DNA of 64,000 nt. It comes from Dokdonella_A sp044227025. Lineage in GTDB: Bacteria > Pseudomonadota > Gammaproteobacteria > Xanthomonadales > Rhodanobacteraceae. The first letter of the stretch is position 1. The number at the start of each line of letters is the position of its first letter. The position numbers and the translations under genes are program-made. Location of the stretch: positions 1 to 64,000 of the forward strand of contig NZ_JBGAFX010000007.1 of assembly GCF_044227025.1 (NCBI RefSeq). The letters are read 5' to 3'. Below are positions 36,702-46,425 of the stretch, one piece after another. The notes below the pieces were generated by a model. The model worked only from the letters and a program-made list of their open reading frames with translations. It was not told the DNA's origin and ran no database searches.

Positions 36702-38333
36702 CTATTCGTGCGGGGCTGCCAGTGCCTTGCGCAGCGGATCCAGCAACGCCCCGTAGGCAGCGGTACGTGCCGTATTGCGGCGCAAGGGTTCGCGCACCTG
36801 GGCGGCGCTGGCCGTGCGCACGCTGCGTTCGACTTCATAGAACCGGAGGCAGGCCTCATCGAACTCGAGGCCGCAGAAGTCGAGCAGTGCGCGCACTTCC
36901 TGTTCGGGGTCGGCGAGCAGGTTCTCGTAGACCTGGTCGCGGATGCGCCCCGGCATCTGTTGTTGCCAGTGGCGCATCATGCGGTCGTAGTCCTGCCAGA
37001 GCCGCGCGAGATAGCCGAGGTCGTAACTGAATTCGTTGCCGATCGAGAACATCTGCTTGAAGCACGACCAACAGGTCTCGACCGGATCGCGCCGACAATT
37101 GACGATGTGGGCCCCCGGCAGCATCGCCATGATCGCCGCGACGAAATACCAGTTGTTCGGCATCTTGTCGGTGGACCGTGGGCGCTTCGTGCGCCAGCGC
37201 GCGGTGCGCGCGAGATAGTTGCGGCCGAGCCGGCTCCAGTCCTCGGCGGTCGCGGCCGTTATCCAGTACGGAAAGTCGACACCGCGGCGCTCGGATTCCT
37301 CCTGCAGGACATGACTGACGTCACCGAGCTCGCTCGCGCCCTCCACCTCCGGATGGGCGGCAAGAATCTGTTCCGTAAGGGTCGAGCCGGATCGTGGCAG
37401 GCTGACGATGAAGATGACTTCTTCGCCGAGGCGCGGATCATCCGCCACCTGATGTGGTCGGTCGAACTCCGCCATCGCGAGGTCCACCAGCGCGCTGAAC
37501 TTGTCCGCGTCCCAGGGCTTTCGTTCGCTGATGCGCGCGTTCGTCGCGGTCAGGATCGCGAACGCCTCCGGGTAGCGTCCCTGATCCTCGTACGCCTTGG
37601 CGAGCACGCAGCCCATTGCGAGTCGATCGCTTTCGCGCACCCCGCTTTCGCGCAGCAAGGCTTCGAGCAGGCGCGTCTCCGCGTCCGTCAGGCGGACGGT
37701 CTTGATGTTCGCAAGCCCCCACCACGCCGGTCCGGTGAACGGCGCGCGGCGCAGCACTTCCAGGTACTGCTCGCGCGCCTGTGGGAACTGGCCGAGCAGG
37801 ACCATCACGTCGGCAAGCAGCGTGCGCGCGTACCCGCTTTCGGGCGACAGCGCGACAGCACGCTCGAGCGCCGGCAGCGACTCCTCGATCCACGCGAGGT
37901 CCTTCAAACGGCTGCCGAGGTTCAGCCATCCGGCTGCCTGGTCCGGTTGCAGTTCGCACACGCGCCTCAATGCCGCGAACGCGCCTTCGTTGTCGCCGCC
38001 GGCAAACAGCACCTCGGCCAGTTCGGTCAAGAGGACCGGATCATCGGGTTGCTGCGCCAGCGCTCGTTCGACCAGCGCACGCGCCTGCGCGACGTGGCCG
38101 GCTCGATGGAGCAGGGCGATTCGCGCGCGCTGCACTTCCGCGTGTCGCGGAGCCAGCGCCTCCACGCCGACGAGGATGCTCTCGGCACGCGCGAAATCGC
38201 CGGCCTGCACGCACTGTTCCATCTGCGCGAGCAGGCCGATGGTCGTGGGCGAGAGACCGGCGAGGCGATCCGGCAAAAGCGGTGGGCTTCCCGGGGCGGA
38301 GGACCCGGGGAGCGAAGGGGACGGGGAAATCAT
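36702..38333 (-). CDS. TPR-repeat sulfotransferase (copy 1)
   Basis: The 543 residues split into a TPR half (about 25-255; for example ALVERALAQQPDDPVLLTELAEVLFAGG and GRYPEAFAILTATNARI) and a PAPS-dependent sulfotransferase half (about 290-540). The 5'-phosphosulfate loop is SLPRSGSTLTEQILAAHP and the 3'-phosphate site is NCRRDPVETCWSC. The protein is cytoplasmic, with no signal. The family transfers sulfate to unknown, perhaps protein or glycan, acceptors. It is convergent with the TonB receptor and lies 80 bases downstream of a close paralogue. No PAPS-synthesis genes are in the window. Confidence 0.93.
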   Translation of the reverse strand: MISPSPSLPGSSAPGSPPLLPDRLAGLSPTTIGLLAQMEQCVQAGDFARAESILVGVEALAPRHAEVQRARIALLHRAGHVAQARALVERALAQQPDDPVLLTELAEVLFAGGDNEGAFAALRRVCELQPDQAAGWLNLGSRLKDLAWIEESLPALERAVALSPESGYARTLLADVMVLLGQFPQAREQYLEVLRRAPFTGPAWWGLANIKTVRLTDAETRLLEALLRESGVRESDRLAMGCVLAKAYEDQGRYPEAFAILTATNARISERKPWDADKFSALVDLAMAEFDRPHQVADDPRLGEEVIFIVSLPRSGSTLTEQILAAHPEVEGASELGDVSHVLQEESERRGVDFPYWITAATAEDWSRLGRNYLARTARWRTKRPRSTDKMPNNWYFVAAIMAMLPGAHIVNCRRDPVETCWSCFKQMFSIGNEFSYDLGYLARLWQDYDRMMRHWQQQMPGRIRDQVYENLLADPEQEVRALLDFCGLEFDEACLRFYEVERSVRTASAAQVREPLRRNTARTAAYGALLDPLRKALAAPHE

Positions 38334-38413
38334 CCCGCCACCTTACCCAGTCGATCCATGGGCCGCAATCTGCAGCCTGGACGCATGGGCAGCGCACAAG
38401 GACGCGGACGATG

Positions 38414-40006
38414 TCACGTCGCGGCGAACGGCGGCAGCCCCAGTTCCGCGCGCAGCGGATCGAGCAGGGCGCCGTAGCGCAGCGAATGGCGAGTGTCCTG
38501 TTGCAGCGGCTCGCGCACCTGCATGGCGCTCGGCGAGCGCACCTGACGCTCGGTCCGATGGAAATCGAGGCAGGCAGGATCGAACGGCAGGTCGCACGCA
38601 GCGAGCAGGCGCCGGATTTCCGTTTCGGTATCCGCCAGCAGTCGCTCGTGTACGCATTCGTGGACATGCGTCGGGTGCTGCGCGAGCGCACCACGCGCGA
38701 TACGGTCGAAATCGCGCCAATGCGCGGCGAGGTCGGGGTACGTGCGCGTGTATTCGTTGTTCTCCAGCATCTGTCGATAGCAGGAAAAACAGGTCTCGAG
38801 CGGATCGCGGCGGGCGAGGATGATGCGCGCAGCCGGCAACATCGCGCGGATCGCGCCGACGTAGTACCAGTTGCTCGGCAGCTTGTCGACGAATACCGGA
38901 CGCCGTTGCCGCCAGCGCGCGGTCCGCTCGATGTAGCGCGTGCCGAGGCGTTGCCAGTCGTCCTTGCCGCAGCCGACGGCCCATTGCTGCAGCGGCGCGC
39001 CGCGCCGCCGCGATTCCTCGTTGATGACGAGCGGCAGGTCCGGCAGTTCGCCCGCACCCTCCACTTGCGGATGCGAAGCGAGGATCTGCTCGATCAGGGT
39101 CGAGCCCGAACGCGGCAGGCTGGCCACGAACACGATGCCCTTGCCGAGGTTTCCATCGGACGCCGGCACCGTCGCGAACGCGCTTTCGATCGCGGCCACG
39201 CTGGCGGAAAATCCGCGTGCGTCCCACTGCGTGTGCCGACGCGCGATCACATTGGCGCGCTCGATTGCGGCGAGTGATTCGGCGTAGCGCCCATGCTGGT
39301 CGAGCGCGCGCGCCAGGGCGAATCCGGTCGCGATCGCATCGCGCGAACTCGCGCGCGGGTCGTTGGCCGCGGCCTCGAGCTCGCGCACTTCGGATTCGCT
39401 GAACCGATGGGTCCGCAGGTCCGCGAGCCCCCACCAGGCCATGCCCGCAAACGGCGCCTGGGCCAGCACCGCGCGGTATTCCGCGTTGGCCGCATCGGCG
39501 TGATTCTCGGCACGCAAAAGATCCGCGAGCTGGATGCGGGCGCCGAAATTGCCGGGCTCGAGCGCGACTGCCTTGCGCAAGGCCTCGGCTGCCTCGTCGT
39601 TGCGCATGCTCCGCACCAGCAGTACACCGAGGTTGTACCAGGCGCCGGCCAAGTCCGGCTTCAGGCGTGCCGCCTGTGCGAAGGCCTCGGCCGCTTCGTC
39701 GTACCGGCCCGCGGTCGCGAGGATGCTGCCCAGCGTGTTGTGGTAGAGCGGGTCTTCGGGGCGCCGTGCGAGCGCCTGATGCATCGCCGCGATCGCGTCG
39801 TCGTGCGCGCCGAACAGGCTGAGAATGCCCGCATGCAGGCGCAGGACCTCGGCGTGCCCGGGATGGCGCTGCAGCAGGGGAACCAGCAAATCGCCCGCTT
39901 CGCCGGCTCGCCCCCCATCCAGGGCCTGTGCCACCGCCATCACGCGTTGCGTGGCAGCGGCATCGAGTCCGAGCAGGCGCGAGCCTGCGGCATTTGGCAT
40001 CACCAT
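38414..40006 (-). CDS. TPR-repeat sulfotransferase (copy 2)
   Basis: This paralogue (530 residues) has the same architecture as the gene at 36702. TPR repeats cover about 20-240 (LLQRHPGHAEVLRLHAGIL, AAEAFAQAARLKPDLAGAWYNLGVLL), followed by a sulfotransferase domain with SLPRSGSTLIEQILASHP and ILARRDPLETCFSCY. The two copies share the Y-x-A-L-L-D-P-L-R C-terminal helix (YGALLDPL in both), which marks a tandem duplication. They have diverged enough to suggest different acceptors. The upstream 220 bases to pilU hold a dispersed repeat. The start MVMPNAAGSRLLGLD lacks a strong Shine-Dalgarno. Confidence 0.93.
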   Translation of the reverse strand: MVMPNAAGSRLLGLDAAATQRVMAVAQALDGGRAGEAGDLLVPLLQRHPGHAEVLRLHAGILSLFGAHDDAIAAMHQALARRPEDPLYHNTLGSILATAGRYDEAAEAFAQAARLKPDLAGAWYNLGVLLVRSMRNDEAAEALRKAVALEPGNFGARIQLADLLRAENHADAANAEYRAVLAQAPFAGMAWWGLADLRTHRFSESEVRELEAAANDPRASSRDAIATGFALARALDQHGRYAESLAAIERANVIARRHTQWDARGFSASVAAIESAFATVPASDGNLGKGIVFVASLPRSGSTLIEQILASHPQVEGAGELPDLPLVINEESRRRGAPLQQWAVGCGKDDWQRLGTRYIERTARWRQRRPVFVDKLPSNWYYVGAIRAMLPAARIILARRDPLETCFSCYRQMLENNEYTRTYPDLAAHWRDFDRIARGALAQHPTHVHECVHERLLADTETEIRRLLAACDLPFDPACLDFHRTERQVRSPSAMQVREPLQQDTRHSLRYGALLDPLRAELGLPPFAAT

Positions 40007-40074
40007 TGAGTCTCCGTGGGCGGCGCGGACGCGTGCCTCGCGCGCAACGACTCAGTGTACACGGCGACCAAATC

Positions 40075-40200
40075 CCGGTCGCGCGCACGCCGCAACTCCT
40101 TCGAGTTCGCTCAGGACAGGCGTGCGATCAGGGCGAACGGAATTTCCCGGGCTGTTCGCGTTGCGCGCAGCGCGCGCAGTCGAAACGACTGCGTGGCGAA
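40075..40200. repeat. dispersed palindromic repeat between the sulfotransferases and pilU
   Basis: It contains CTTCGAGTTCGCTCAGGACAGG, then GCGAACGG, then TTCGCGTTGCGCGCAGCG and CAGTCGAAACG. These are the two inverted halves of the element that is arrayed at 42490-43045 and found again at 51258-51530. A compact hairpin GCCGCTCGA / TCGAGCGGC (40201-40223) adjoins it just past the pilU stop. Confidence 0.7.
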
Positions 40201-40223
40201 GCCGCTCGACCCCGTCGAGCGGC
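40201..40223 (-). terminator. hairpin downstream of pilU
   Basis: The perfect 9-bp stem GCCGCTCGA / TCGAGCGGC with a CCCCG loop begins six bases past the pilU stop. No U-tract follows, so it may act with Rho or only protect the transcript end. Confidence 0.4.
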
Positions 40224-40229
40224 GCCGGC

Positions 40230-41333
40230 TCAGTAGCTCGTCATGTCGAAGTTTTCGGCCATCGGCGAGTCGCCGCCTTCGGCCAGACGCACCTTCAGCG
40301 CGAGACCATCGCGAGAGTCGGCATGGTTCAGCGCTTCCTCGAGCTCGATCTTGCCTTCCTTGTACAGCGCGTACAACGACTGGTCGAAGGTCTGCATGCC
40401 TTCCTGCAGGCTGCGGTCCATCGCTTCCTTGACCTCGTGCACCTGGCCGCGACGCAGCAGGTCGCGGATGTGCGGCGTGTTCAGCAGCACTTCGACCGCC
40501 GGCAGGCGATGTCCGTCCTTGCCCATCACGAGGCGCTGGCTGATCACCGCGCGCAGGTTGAGCGCGACGTTCATCAGGATGTTCTTGTGCGCCGCTTCCG
40601 GGAAGAAGTTGAGGATGCGCTCGATCGTCTGGTCCGCGTTGTTCGAGTGCAGCGTCGCGAGGCAGAGGTGGCCCGTCTCGGAGAACGTGATCGCCGCTTC
40701 CATCGTCGTCGCGTCGCGGATTTCGCCGATCAGGATCACGTCCGGCGCTTCACGCATCGCGTTCTTCAGCGCCTCGTGGAAGCTGTGCGTATCGAGGCCG
40801 ACCTCGCGCTGGTTCACCACCGACTTCTTGTGCCGGTACAGGTACTCGATCGGATCCTCGATCGTGAGGATGTGACCCGAGGTGTTCGAATTGCGGTGGT
40901 CGATCATCGATGCCAGCGTGGTCGACTTGCCCGAGCCGGTCGCGCCGACCAGCAGGATCAGGCCGCGCGGCTCCATGATGATGTTCTTGAACAGCTGCGG
41001 CAGGCGCAGTTGCTCGATCGACGGAATCTCGCTCTTGATCGCGCGGATCACCATGCCGACTTCGCCGCGCTGCTTGAACACGTTGACGCGGAAACGACCG
41101 GCGTCCTTGACCGCGATCGCCATGTTGAGCTCGAGCGCCCGCTCGAACTGCGGCACCTGGCCCTCGTCCATCAGCGAGTAAGCGATCTTCTTGACCATGC
41201 CGTTCGGCAGGCCGGTGTTGCCAAGCGGATAGAGCTTGCCCTCGACCTTGATGTTCACCGGGGCGCCGGTGGTCAGGAACATGTCCGACGCACCCTTTTC
41301 CGTCATCAGTTTCAGGAAATAGCCGATATCCAT
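40230..41333 (-). CDS. pilU: type IV pilus retraction ATPase PilU
   Basis: This cytoplasmic hexameric ATPase assists PilT in pilus retraction and twitching. The ATG at 41333 (MDIGYFLKLMTEKGASDMFL) gives 367 residues, the family length. Walker A is GATGSGKSTT (about residue 133), the Asp box is ILTIEDPIEYLY, Walker B is VILIGEIRDATTM, and the His box is TGHLCLATLHSNN. The segment IPSIEQLRLPQLFKNIIM and the acidic C-terminal tail mark PilU rather than PilT. The usual partner pilT is not adjacent; the upstream neighbour is a divergent lipoprotein gene. Confidence 0.95.
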   Translation of the reverse strand: MDIGYFLKLMTEKGASDMFLTTGAPVNIKVEGKLYPLGNTGLPNGMVKKIAYSLMDEGQVPQFERALELNMAIAVKDAGRFRVNVFKQRGEVGMVIRAIKSEIPSIEQLRLPQLFKNIIMEPRGLILLVGATGSGKSTTLASMIDHRNSNTSGHILTIEDPIEYLYRHKKSVVNQREVGLDTHSFHEALKNAMREAPDVILIGEIRDATTMEAAITFSETGHLCLATLHSNNADQTIERILNFFPEAAHKNILMNVALNLRAVISQRLVMGKDGHRLPAVEVLLNTPHIRDLLRRGQVHEVKEAMDRSLQEGMQTFDQSLYALYKEGKIELEEALNHADSRDGLALKVRLAEGGDSPMAENFDMTSY

Positions 41334-41452
41334 CGCCGTTCTCGCTCTTGTCTCGTTCGATCCACTGGATGCGCCATTCTGCCAGCGATTGCCAAACAGG
41401 CCTTCGCCTTCCCAAAATACACGATCCACCCCTGAATGCGAGCAGCCACGTT

Positions 41453-41842
41453 ATGACACCAGAACGCGGAAAAATCCATGCGCTGGTCGCGGTTCTGGCC
41501 TGCGCTGTCGCCGCGGGTTGCGCCCCGACCAAGCCGCCGGTGGACCAGATGGCCGCCGCCTCGCGCGCCCTCGCCGCCGCGCGTCAGGCCGGCGCGGAGC
41601 AACTCGCCGCGACGGAATTCCGCGCCGCCAGCTCGCGCCTCGACCAGGCGCGCGCGGCCGAGCGCGACCAGGACTACGACGTCGCCGCGCAACTGGCCGC
41701 CGAGTCGCAGGTCGACAGCGAGCTGGCGCAAGCTCGCGCGCGCCTTGCGAAGGCGCGCAGCGAGGTTGAACGGATCACGCGGGAGAATGAAGGAATGGAT
41801 CGGGACCTCGGCGCAGGCGCAACGCAGGAGCAACAGCCATGA
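41453..41842 (+). CDS. DUF4398-type lipoprotein
   Basis: The 129 residues have a lipoprotein signal with lipobox AVAAGC (Cys23), then a helical body of DUF4398 type (DQMAAASRALAAARQAGAEQLAATEF, RLDQARAAERDQDYDVAAQLAAESQVDSELAQARARLAKA). It ends in a charged coiled coil. Lys/Pro after the Cys and no Asp at +2 suggest outer-membrane placement. Such proteins usually precede an OmpA-type partner. Its stop overlaps the next start (ATGA), so the two are translationally coupled. It is divergent from pilU with 119 bases between. Confidence 0.85.
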   Translation: MTPERGKIHALVAVLACAVAAGCAPTKPPVDQMAAASRALAAARQAGAEQLAATEFRAASSRLDQARAAERDQDYDVAAQLAAESQVDSELAQARARLAKARSEVERITRENEGMDRDLGAGATQEQQP

Positions 41843-42480
41843 AGATCACCTCCCGCCGTTGCCGGACTGTGGCACTGCTGCTGGTTGCGCTCATCGCCGG
41901 CAACGCCTGGGCACGCGACGATGAATACCAGCGCCTGCTCGACCGCTTCAACCAGGTCGCGACCGACCCGGTGCTCGCATCGCACGCGCCGACCGCAATG
42001 GACCGCGCGCGCATCGCGCTCGCCAGTCTCAAGGAAGCGCGCCGCGCCGATCGCGAGCATTGGGTGTACGTGACCGAGCGTCGCATCGATGCCGCGCGCG
42101 CATCGGCCGAAGCGGAAGTGATGGAGGCGAAGCAGTCCCAACTGCAACGCGAGAATGATCGCCTGCAACTCGCGCTCGCGCGCCGCGATGCCGAGCTGGC
42201 GCGTGCGGAACTCGAACGCCAACGGCTGCAGGCGCAGATCCGCGCCGAGGAAGCCGAGAATGCGCGCCGCGATGCCGAAGCGGCGCGCAGCGAGGGTGCG
42301 CAGGCGGTCGAGGCCGCGCGTGCGGAGACGCAGCAGGCGAAGAAGATGGCCGCCGCGCAGGCCCGTGCGGCCGCCCTGGCAAAGAAGGAAGCCGAACTGG
42401 AAGCATCCCTCGCCGGAAAGACGCCACCCACGAAGGACAAGGGCAAAGGCAAGCCGGCGGCGGGCGGCAAGAAACCCTGA
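41839..42480 (+). CDS. periplasmic coiled-coil protein, DUF4398-associated, without OmpA domain
   Basis: The 213 residues have a signal peptide (1-25, ends GNAWA). A helical region (DDEYQRLLDRFNQVATDP ... DRARIALASLKEARR) is followed by a long charged coiled coil (about 75-190) and a Lys/Gly/Pro tail. The beginning is that of DUF4398 partners that normally continue into an OmpA peptidoglycan-binding domain of about 100 residues. No such domain is present here, and the stop is followed directly by the repeat array. It could be a natural short form or a truncation. Confidence 0.75.
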   Translation: MKITSRRCRTVALLLVALIAGNAWARDDEYQRLLDRFNQVATDPVLASHAPTAMDRARIALASLKEARRADREHWVYVTERRIDAARASAEAEVMEAKQSQLQRENDRLQLALARRDAELARAELERQRLQAQIRAEEAENARRDAEAARSEGAQAVEAARAETQQAKKMAAAQARAAALAKKEAELEASLAGKTPPTKDKGKGKPAAGGKKP

Positions 42481-42489
42481 GCCGTACGC

Positions 42490-43045
42490 GTTGAGCGCCG
42501 CGAGCATCATCACATCCGTTCGCGTTGACCGCAGCGAGCGCGAGTGAGCGGAGTCGAAACGCCTGCGAGAGCCCAAGAGCCCCTTCGACTTCGGCCCTGC
42601 GGGCCTGCGCTCAGGGTGAACGGGGTTTCTTGAGCCGTTCGCGTTGGGCGCAGCGAGAGCATCACCACATCCGTTCGCGTTGAGCGCAGCGAGCGCGAGT
42701 GAGCGGAGTCGAAACGCCTGCGAGAGCCCAAGAGCCCCTTCGACTTCGGCCCTGCGGGCCTGCGCTCAGGGTGAACGGGGTTTCTTGAGCCGTTCGCGTT
42801 GAGCGCAGCGAGCGCGAGCGAGCGGAGCCGAAACGCCTGCGAGAGCCCGGAGCCCTTTCGACTTCGGCCCTGCAGGCCTGCGCTCAGGGTGAACGGGGTT
42901 TCTTGAGCCGTTCGCGTTGAGCGCAGCGAGCGAGAGCGAGCGGAGTCGAAACGCCGGCGAGGGCCGAATAACTCCTCCGATCCAGGCCCTGGGTGCCCTT
43001 CGACTTCGCCCAGGACAGGCCTGCGCTCAGAGCCTGCCCCGGACA
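42490..43045. repeat. tandem array of palindromic intergenic repeats
   Basis: Four near-identical units begin CCGTTCGCGTTGA at 42516, 42671, 42790 and 42908, with spacings of 155, 119 and 118 bases. A partial unit begins at 42635. Each unit runs GCGCAGCGAGCGCGAG ... GAGTCGAAACG on one side and CCCTTCGACTTCGGCCCTGC ... GCGCTCAGGGTGAACGG on the other, which are roughly inverted copies. Each unit can therefore fold into a long hairpin. No open frame is credible in it. Related single units lie at 40075, 51258 and 51459. Confidence 0.9.
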
Positions 43046-43454
43046 TGATCCGGGCGCGAACGGGTCAAGGAACGCATGTGCTCGCGGAGCAGGATTCAGG
43101 TCGCAACGCTTTGTAATTGAACGATAAAGTGCGCTCCCGAGAAGCGTGCTGCGCGAACGCGTTTTGAACATTTCAGCGGTTGCCAAGGCGGGGGCGGAGG
43201 AGTAGCTTCTACTTCCCAAGTGGCCCGGTTCCGTCGGAACCCACTTGGGCCAAAAAGCCTAGCCCATGACTGCAGCGACCGTGACAGAGGACAGCACTCC
43301 CTCGGTTCTCCGAGGAACGGGTCGTGCGAACGGACGTTTCCTGGCAGTGGCGTCCGCAGCAAGATCCGTAGGCCTCATCGTCGCACCCGCTGTATCCAGG
43401 TTCCAGGCGGCTCTTTCCGAGCCATCGCGCTACTTCGCTGCAACTCGTCCCGCA
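43046..43454. other. intergenic region with a stable hairpin; possible non-coding RNA
   Basis: About 400 bases with no gene I can support. Short frames exist on both strands but have poor codon character and run into hairpins. CCCAAGTGG (43215-43223) pairs with CCACTTGGG (43241-43249), and the inner GGTTCC / GGAACC pairs as well, making a long perfect-ended hairpin. A strong terminator follows at 43455-43501. No clear promoter or known RNA family was recognised. Confidence 0.4.
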
Positions 43455-43501
43455 ACGCAAAGGCGTGGCCTCGCGGCCGCGCCTTTGCGTCTGCGGTTTT
43501 T
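43455..43501 (+). terminator. strong rightward terminator upstream of the DUF465 gene
   Basis: The outer stem ACGCAAAGGC / GCCTTTGCGT (43455-43464, 43481-43490) encloses an inner GGCC / GGCC stem and is followed by CTGCGG and five T (43497-43501). No coding gene precedes it on this strand for almost 1 kb, so it must end either the DUF4398 transcript or an RNA encoded in 43.0-43.45 kb. Confidence 0.75.
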
Positions 43502-43521
43502 GCACTAGAGGAGACTGGCTG

Positions 43522-43734
43522 ATGTTCGAGCAGAACCCGAAAGAAGTCGAAGCGCTGATGCAGAGCAACGCGGAATTCCGCAGTCTGTATCAGCGGCACA
43601 AGGAGCTCGACGGCAAGGTCCGCGACGCCGAACTGGGCGTCCTGCCGATGGACGACGTCACCCTGCACAACATGAAGAAAGAAAAGCTGCACGCGAAGGA
43701 CAAGCTCACCTCGATGTGGGCCGCGTCGCACTAG
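43522..43734 (+). CDS. DUF465 (YdcH-like) small protein
   Basis: The 70-residue cytoplasmic protein starts at ATG 43522 (MFEQNPKEVEALMQSNAEFR) with GAGGAG upstream. It has the family helix-hairpin: residues 5-35 with L-x-x-x-H-K-x-L-D (YQRHKELDGKV) and a second helix HNMKKEKLHAKDKLTSM. The function is unknown; homologues are abundant small helical proteins. It stands just after a terminator and 150 bases before cbs, and may share the cbs transcript. Confidence 0.92.
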   Translation: MFEQNPKEVEALMQSNAEFRSLYQRHKELDGKVRDAELGVLPMDDVTLHNMKKEKLHAKDKLTSMWAASH

Positions 43735-43886
43735 ACCGCATTCCGGTTGCCGGCGTCGCCGCGATTCCGGCGGCGAAGTCGGCAACAAGCTCCTCGGGTA
43801 TCATTCCGCACTCGCCTCCAGCCGGAGGTGACGAATGCCGTCGGGCCCGCATCCAGCGCGCTCGCGCCCATCCACGCGGAGCCCGC

Positions 43887-45257
<1,371 letters not shown>

Positions 45258-45315
45258 TTCGTATTACACCTGACGACCAGGCGTGCACCGCACGTCCCGA
45301 ACCAACTGGATTCCC

Positions 45316-46350
45316 ATGAGCGGACTCAAAGCAACCCCAGAAGACGTGCGTCACGCCTATCGCCTGTTGCTGGGGCGCGAGCCGGATCCCGATGGCTTCC
45401 GTCACTACTGCGAGATCGTGGCACAGGATCAGCCGGCTCCGGGCTTGATCGCCGAGTACCTGATGGGGTCCACCGAGTTCCGCGAACGGCATGGGGTCCT
45501 GACCAAGGTGGATGCGGGCCGGTGCTCCGAGGCGGGCGTAGTGACGTTGATGTGCCAGGCCTGCACCCAAGCGCAGATCGAATCGCCGACGTTTCGTTAC
45601 TGGGCGGCCAGCCTGCGCGAGAAACCCGGTGGCTTGCACCGCAAGCTGTGGGAGTGGTGCTACATCACGCAGGCACTGTACGAGCGCGGCATGCTAGAAA
45701 AGGGTCGGCGCGGACTCGGCTTCGCCGTCGGTACCGAGCCGTTGAGCGCGCTGTTTGCGAAGATGCATTGCTCGATCACCGCCTCGGACATCGGCGAGGA
45801 GGTCGCGCGTGACGCTGGCTGGGTCGACACCAACCAGCATGCAAACGGCGCTGACCAGCTCAATCAGCGTGGCCTCTGTCCGCCGGCGGACTTCGCCGAG
45901 CGAGTGCGTTTCCGCGAAGTGGACATGCGCGCGATCCCGGTCGATCTGCGGGGTTTCGATTTCCTCTGGTCGTCCTGCGCGCTAGAGCATCTGGGCAGCC
46001 TGCAGAATGGGGTGGACTATGTAATCCAGGCCATGGATTGCCTGCGCGACGGGGGCGTCGCCGTGCACACCACCGAGCTCAACTGCGACTCGGACGAGCA
46101 TACGATCGAGATCGGGGGCTCAGTGGTCTATCGCAAGCGCGACCTGCTGGAGCTGGCCGATCGACTGCGTGCGCTTGGGCATCGCGTCGAACCGTTCAAC
46201 TTCGACCTGGGCGATTCCGCGGCGGACCACTACGTAGACGAACCGCCTTACCGCGGCAGGACGCATCTCAAACTGCGGCTGGGTCCCTACGCGTCGACAT
46301 CGTTCGGCATGATCGTGACGAAGAATGCGATGGCGGGCGGTATTCCGTGA
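45316..46350 (+). CDS. DUF4214 domain fused to a class I methyltransferase
   Basis: The ATG at 45316 (MSGLKATPEDVRHAYRLLL) gives 344 residues. Residues 8-60 match DUF4214 (AYRLLLGREPDPDGFRHYCEIV ... YLMGSTEFRER), a small helical fold often seen in surface-glycan and S-layer loci. Residues about 110-300 are a methyltransferase-like domain, with GFAVGTEPLSALFA as the SAM loop and FDFLWSSCALEHLGSLQNGVDYV as the D/E-H-L segment. The glycine motif is weak (G-x-G-T-E-P rather than G-x-G-x-G), as in the FkbM/glycan group. It sits between cbs and metB, where it has no obvious metabolic role and may be an insertion. Confidence 0.85.
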   Translation: MSGLKATPEDVRHAYRLLLGREPDPDGFRHYCEIVAQDQPAPGLIAEYLMGSTEFRERHGVLTKVDAGRCSEAGVVTLMCQACTQAQIESPTFRYWAASLREKPGGLHRKLWEWCYITQALYERGMLEKGRRGLGFAVGTEPLSALFAKMHCSITASDIGEEVARDAGWVDTNQHANGADQLNQRGLCPPADFAERVRFREVDMRAIPVDLRGFDFLWSSCALEHLGSLQNGVDYVIQAMDCLRDGGVAVHTTELNCDSDEHTIEIGGSVVYRKRDLLELADRLRALGHRVEPFNFDLGDSAADHYVDEPPYRGRTHLKLRLGPYASTSFGMIVTKNAMAGGIP

Positions 46351-46425
46351 GTAGCGAGCGGGCCAGTCTCGACGACGTGCGCTACGCTACTGCCTGCTGC
46401 TCGGGCGGGCGCCGGATGCCGCTGG
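46347..46425 (+). pseudogene. frameshifted remnant of a second DUF4214 gene
   Basis: From the GTG overlapping the previous stop the frame reads SSERASLDDVRYA. A one-base shift is then needed to continue YCLLLGRAPDAAG. Both parts align with DVRHAYRLLLGREPDPDG of the gene just upstream, so the missing base lies in the codons around 46387. The homology ends near 46425, where the 75-residue frame begins. This is a broken, truncated start of a sibling DUF4214 gene. Confidence 0.75.

Noticed and set aside
42490..43045. CRISPR array
   Set aside because: The repeat unit is about 120-155 bases, palindromic and without unique spacers of uniform size; no cas gene is present.
43209..43568. Frames of 80-119 codons on both strands in the 43.2-43.5 kb gap
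   Set aside because: They overlap perfect hairpins and the terminator, and the translations look like random non-coding DNA.
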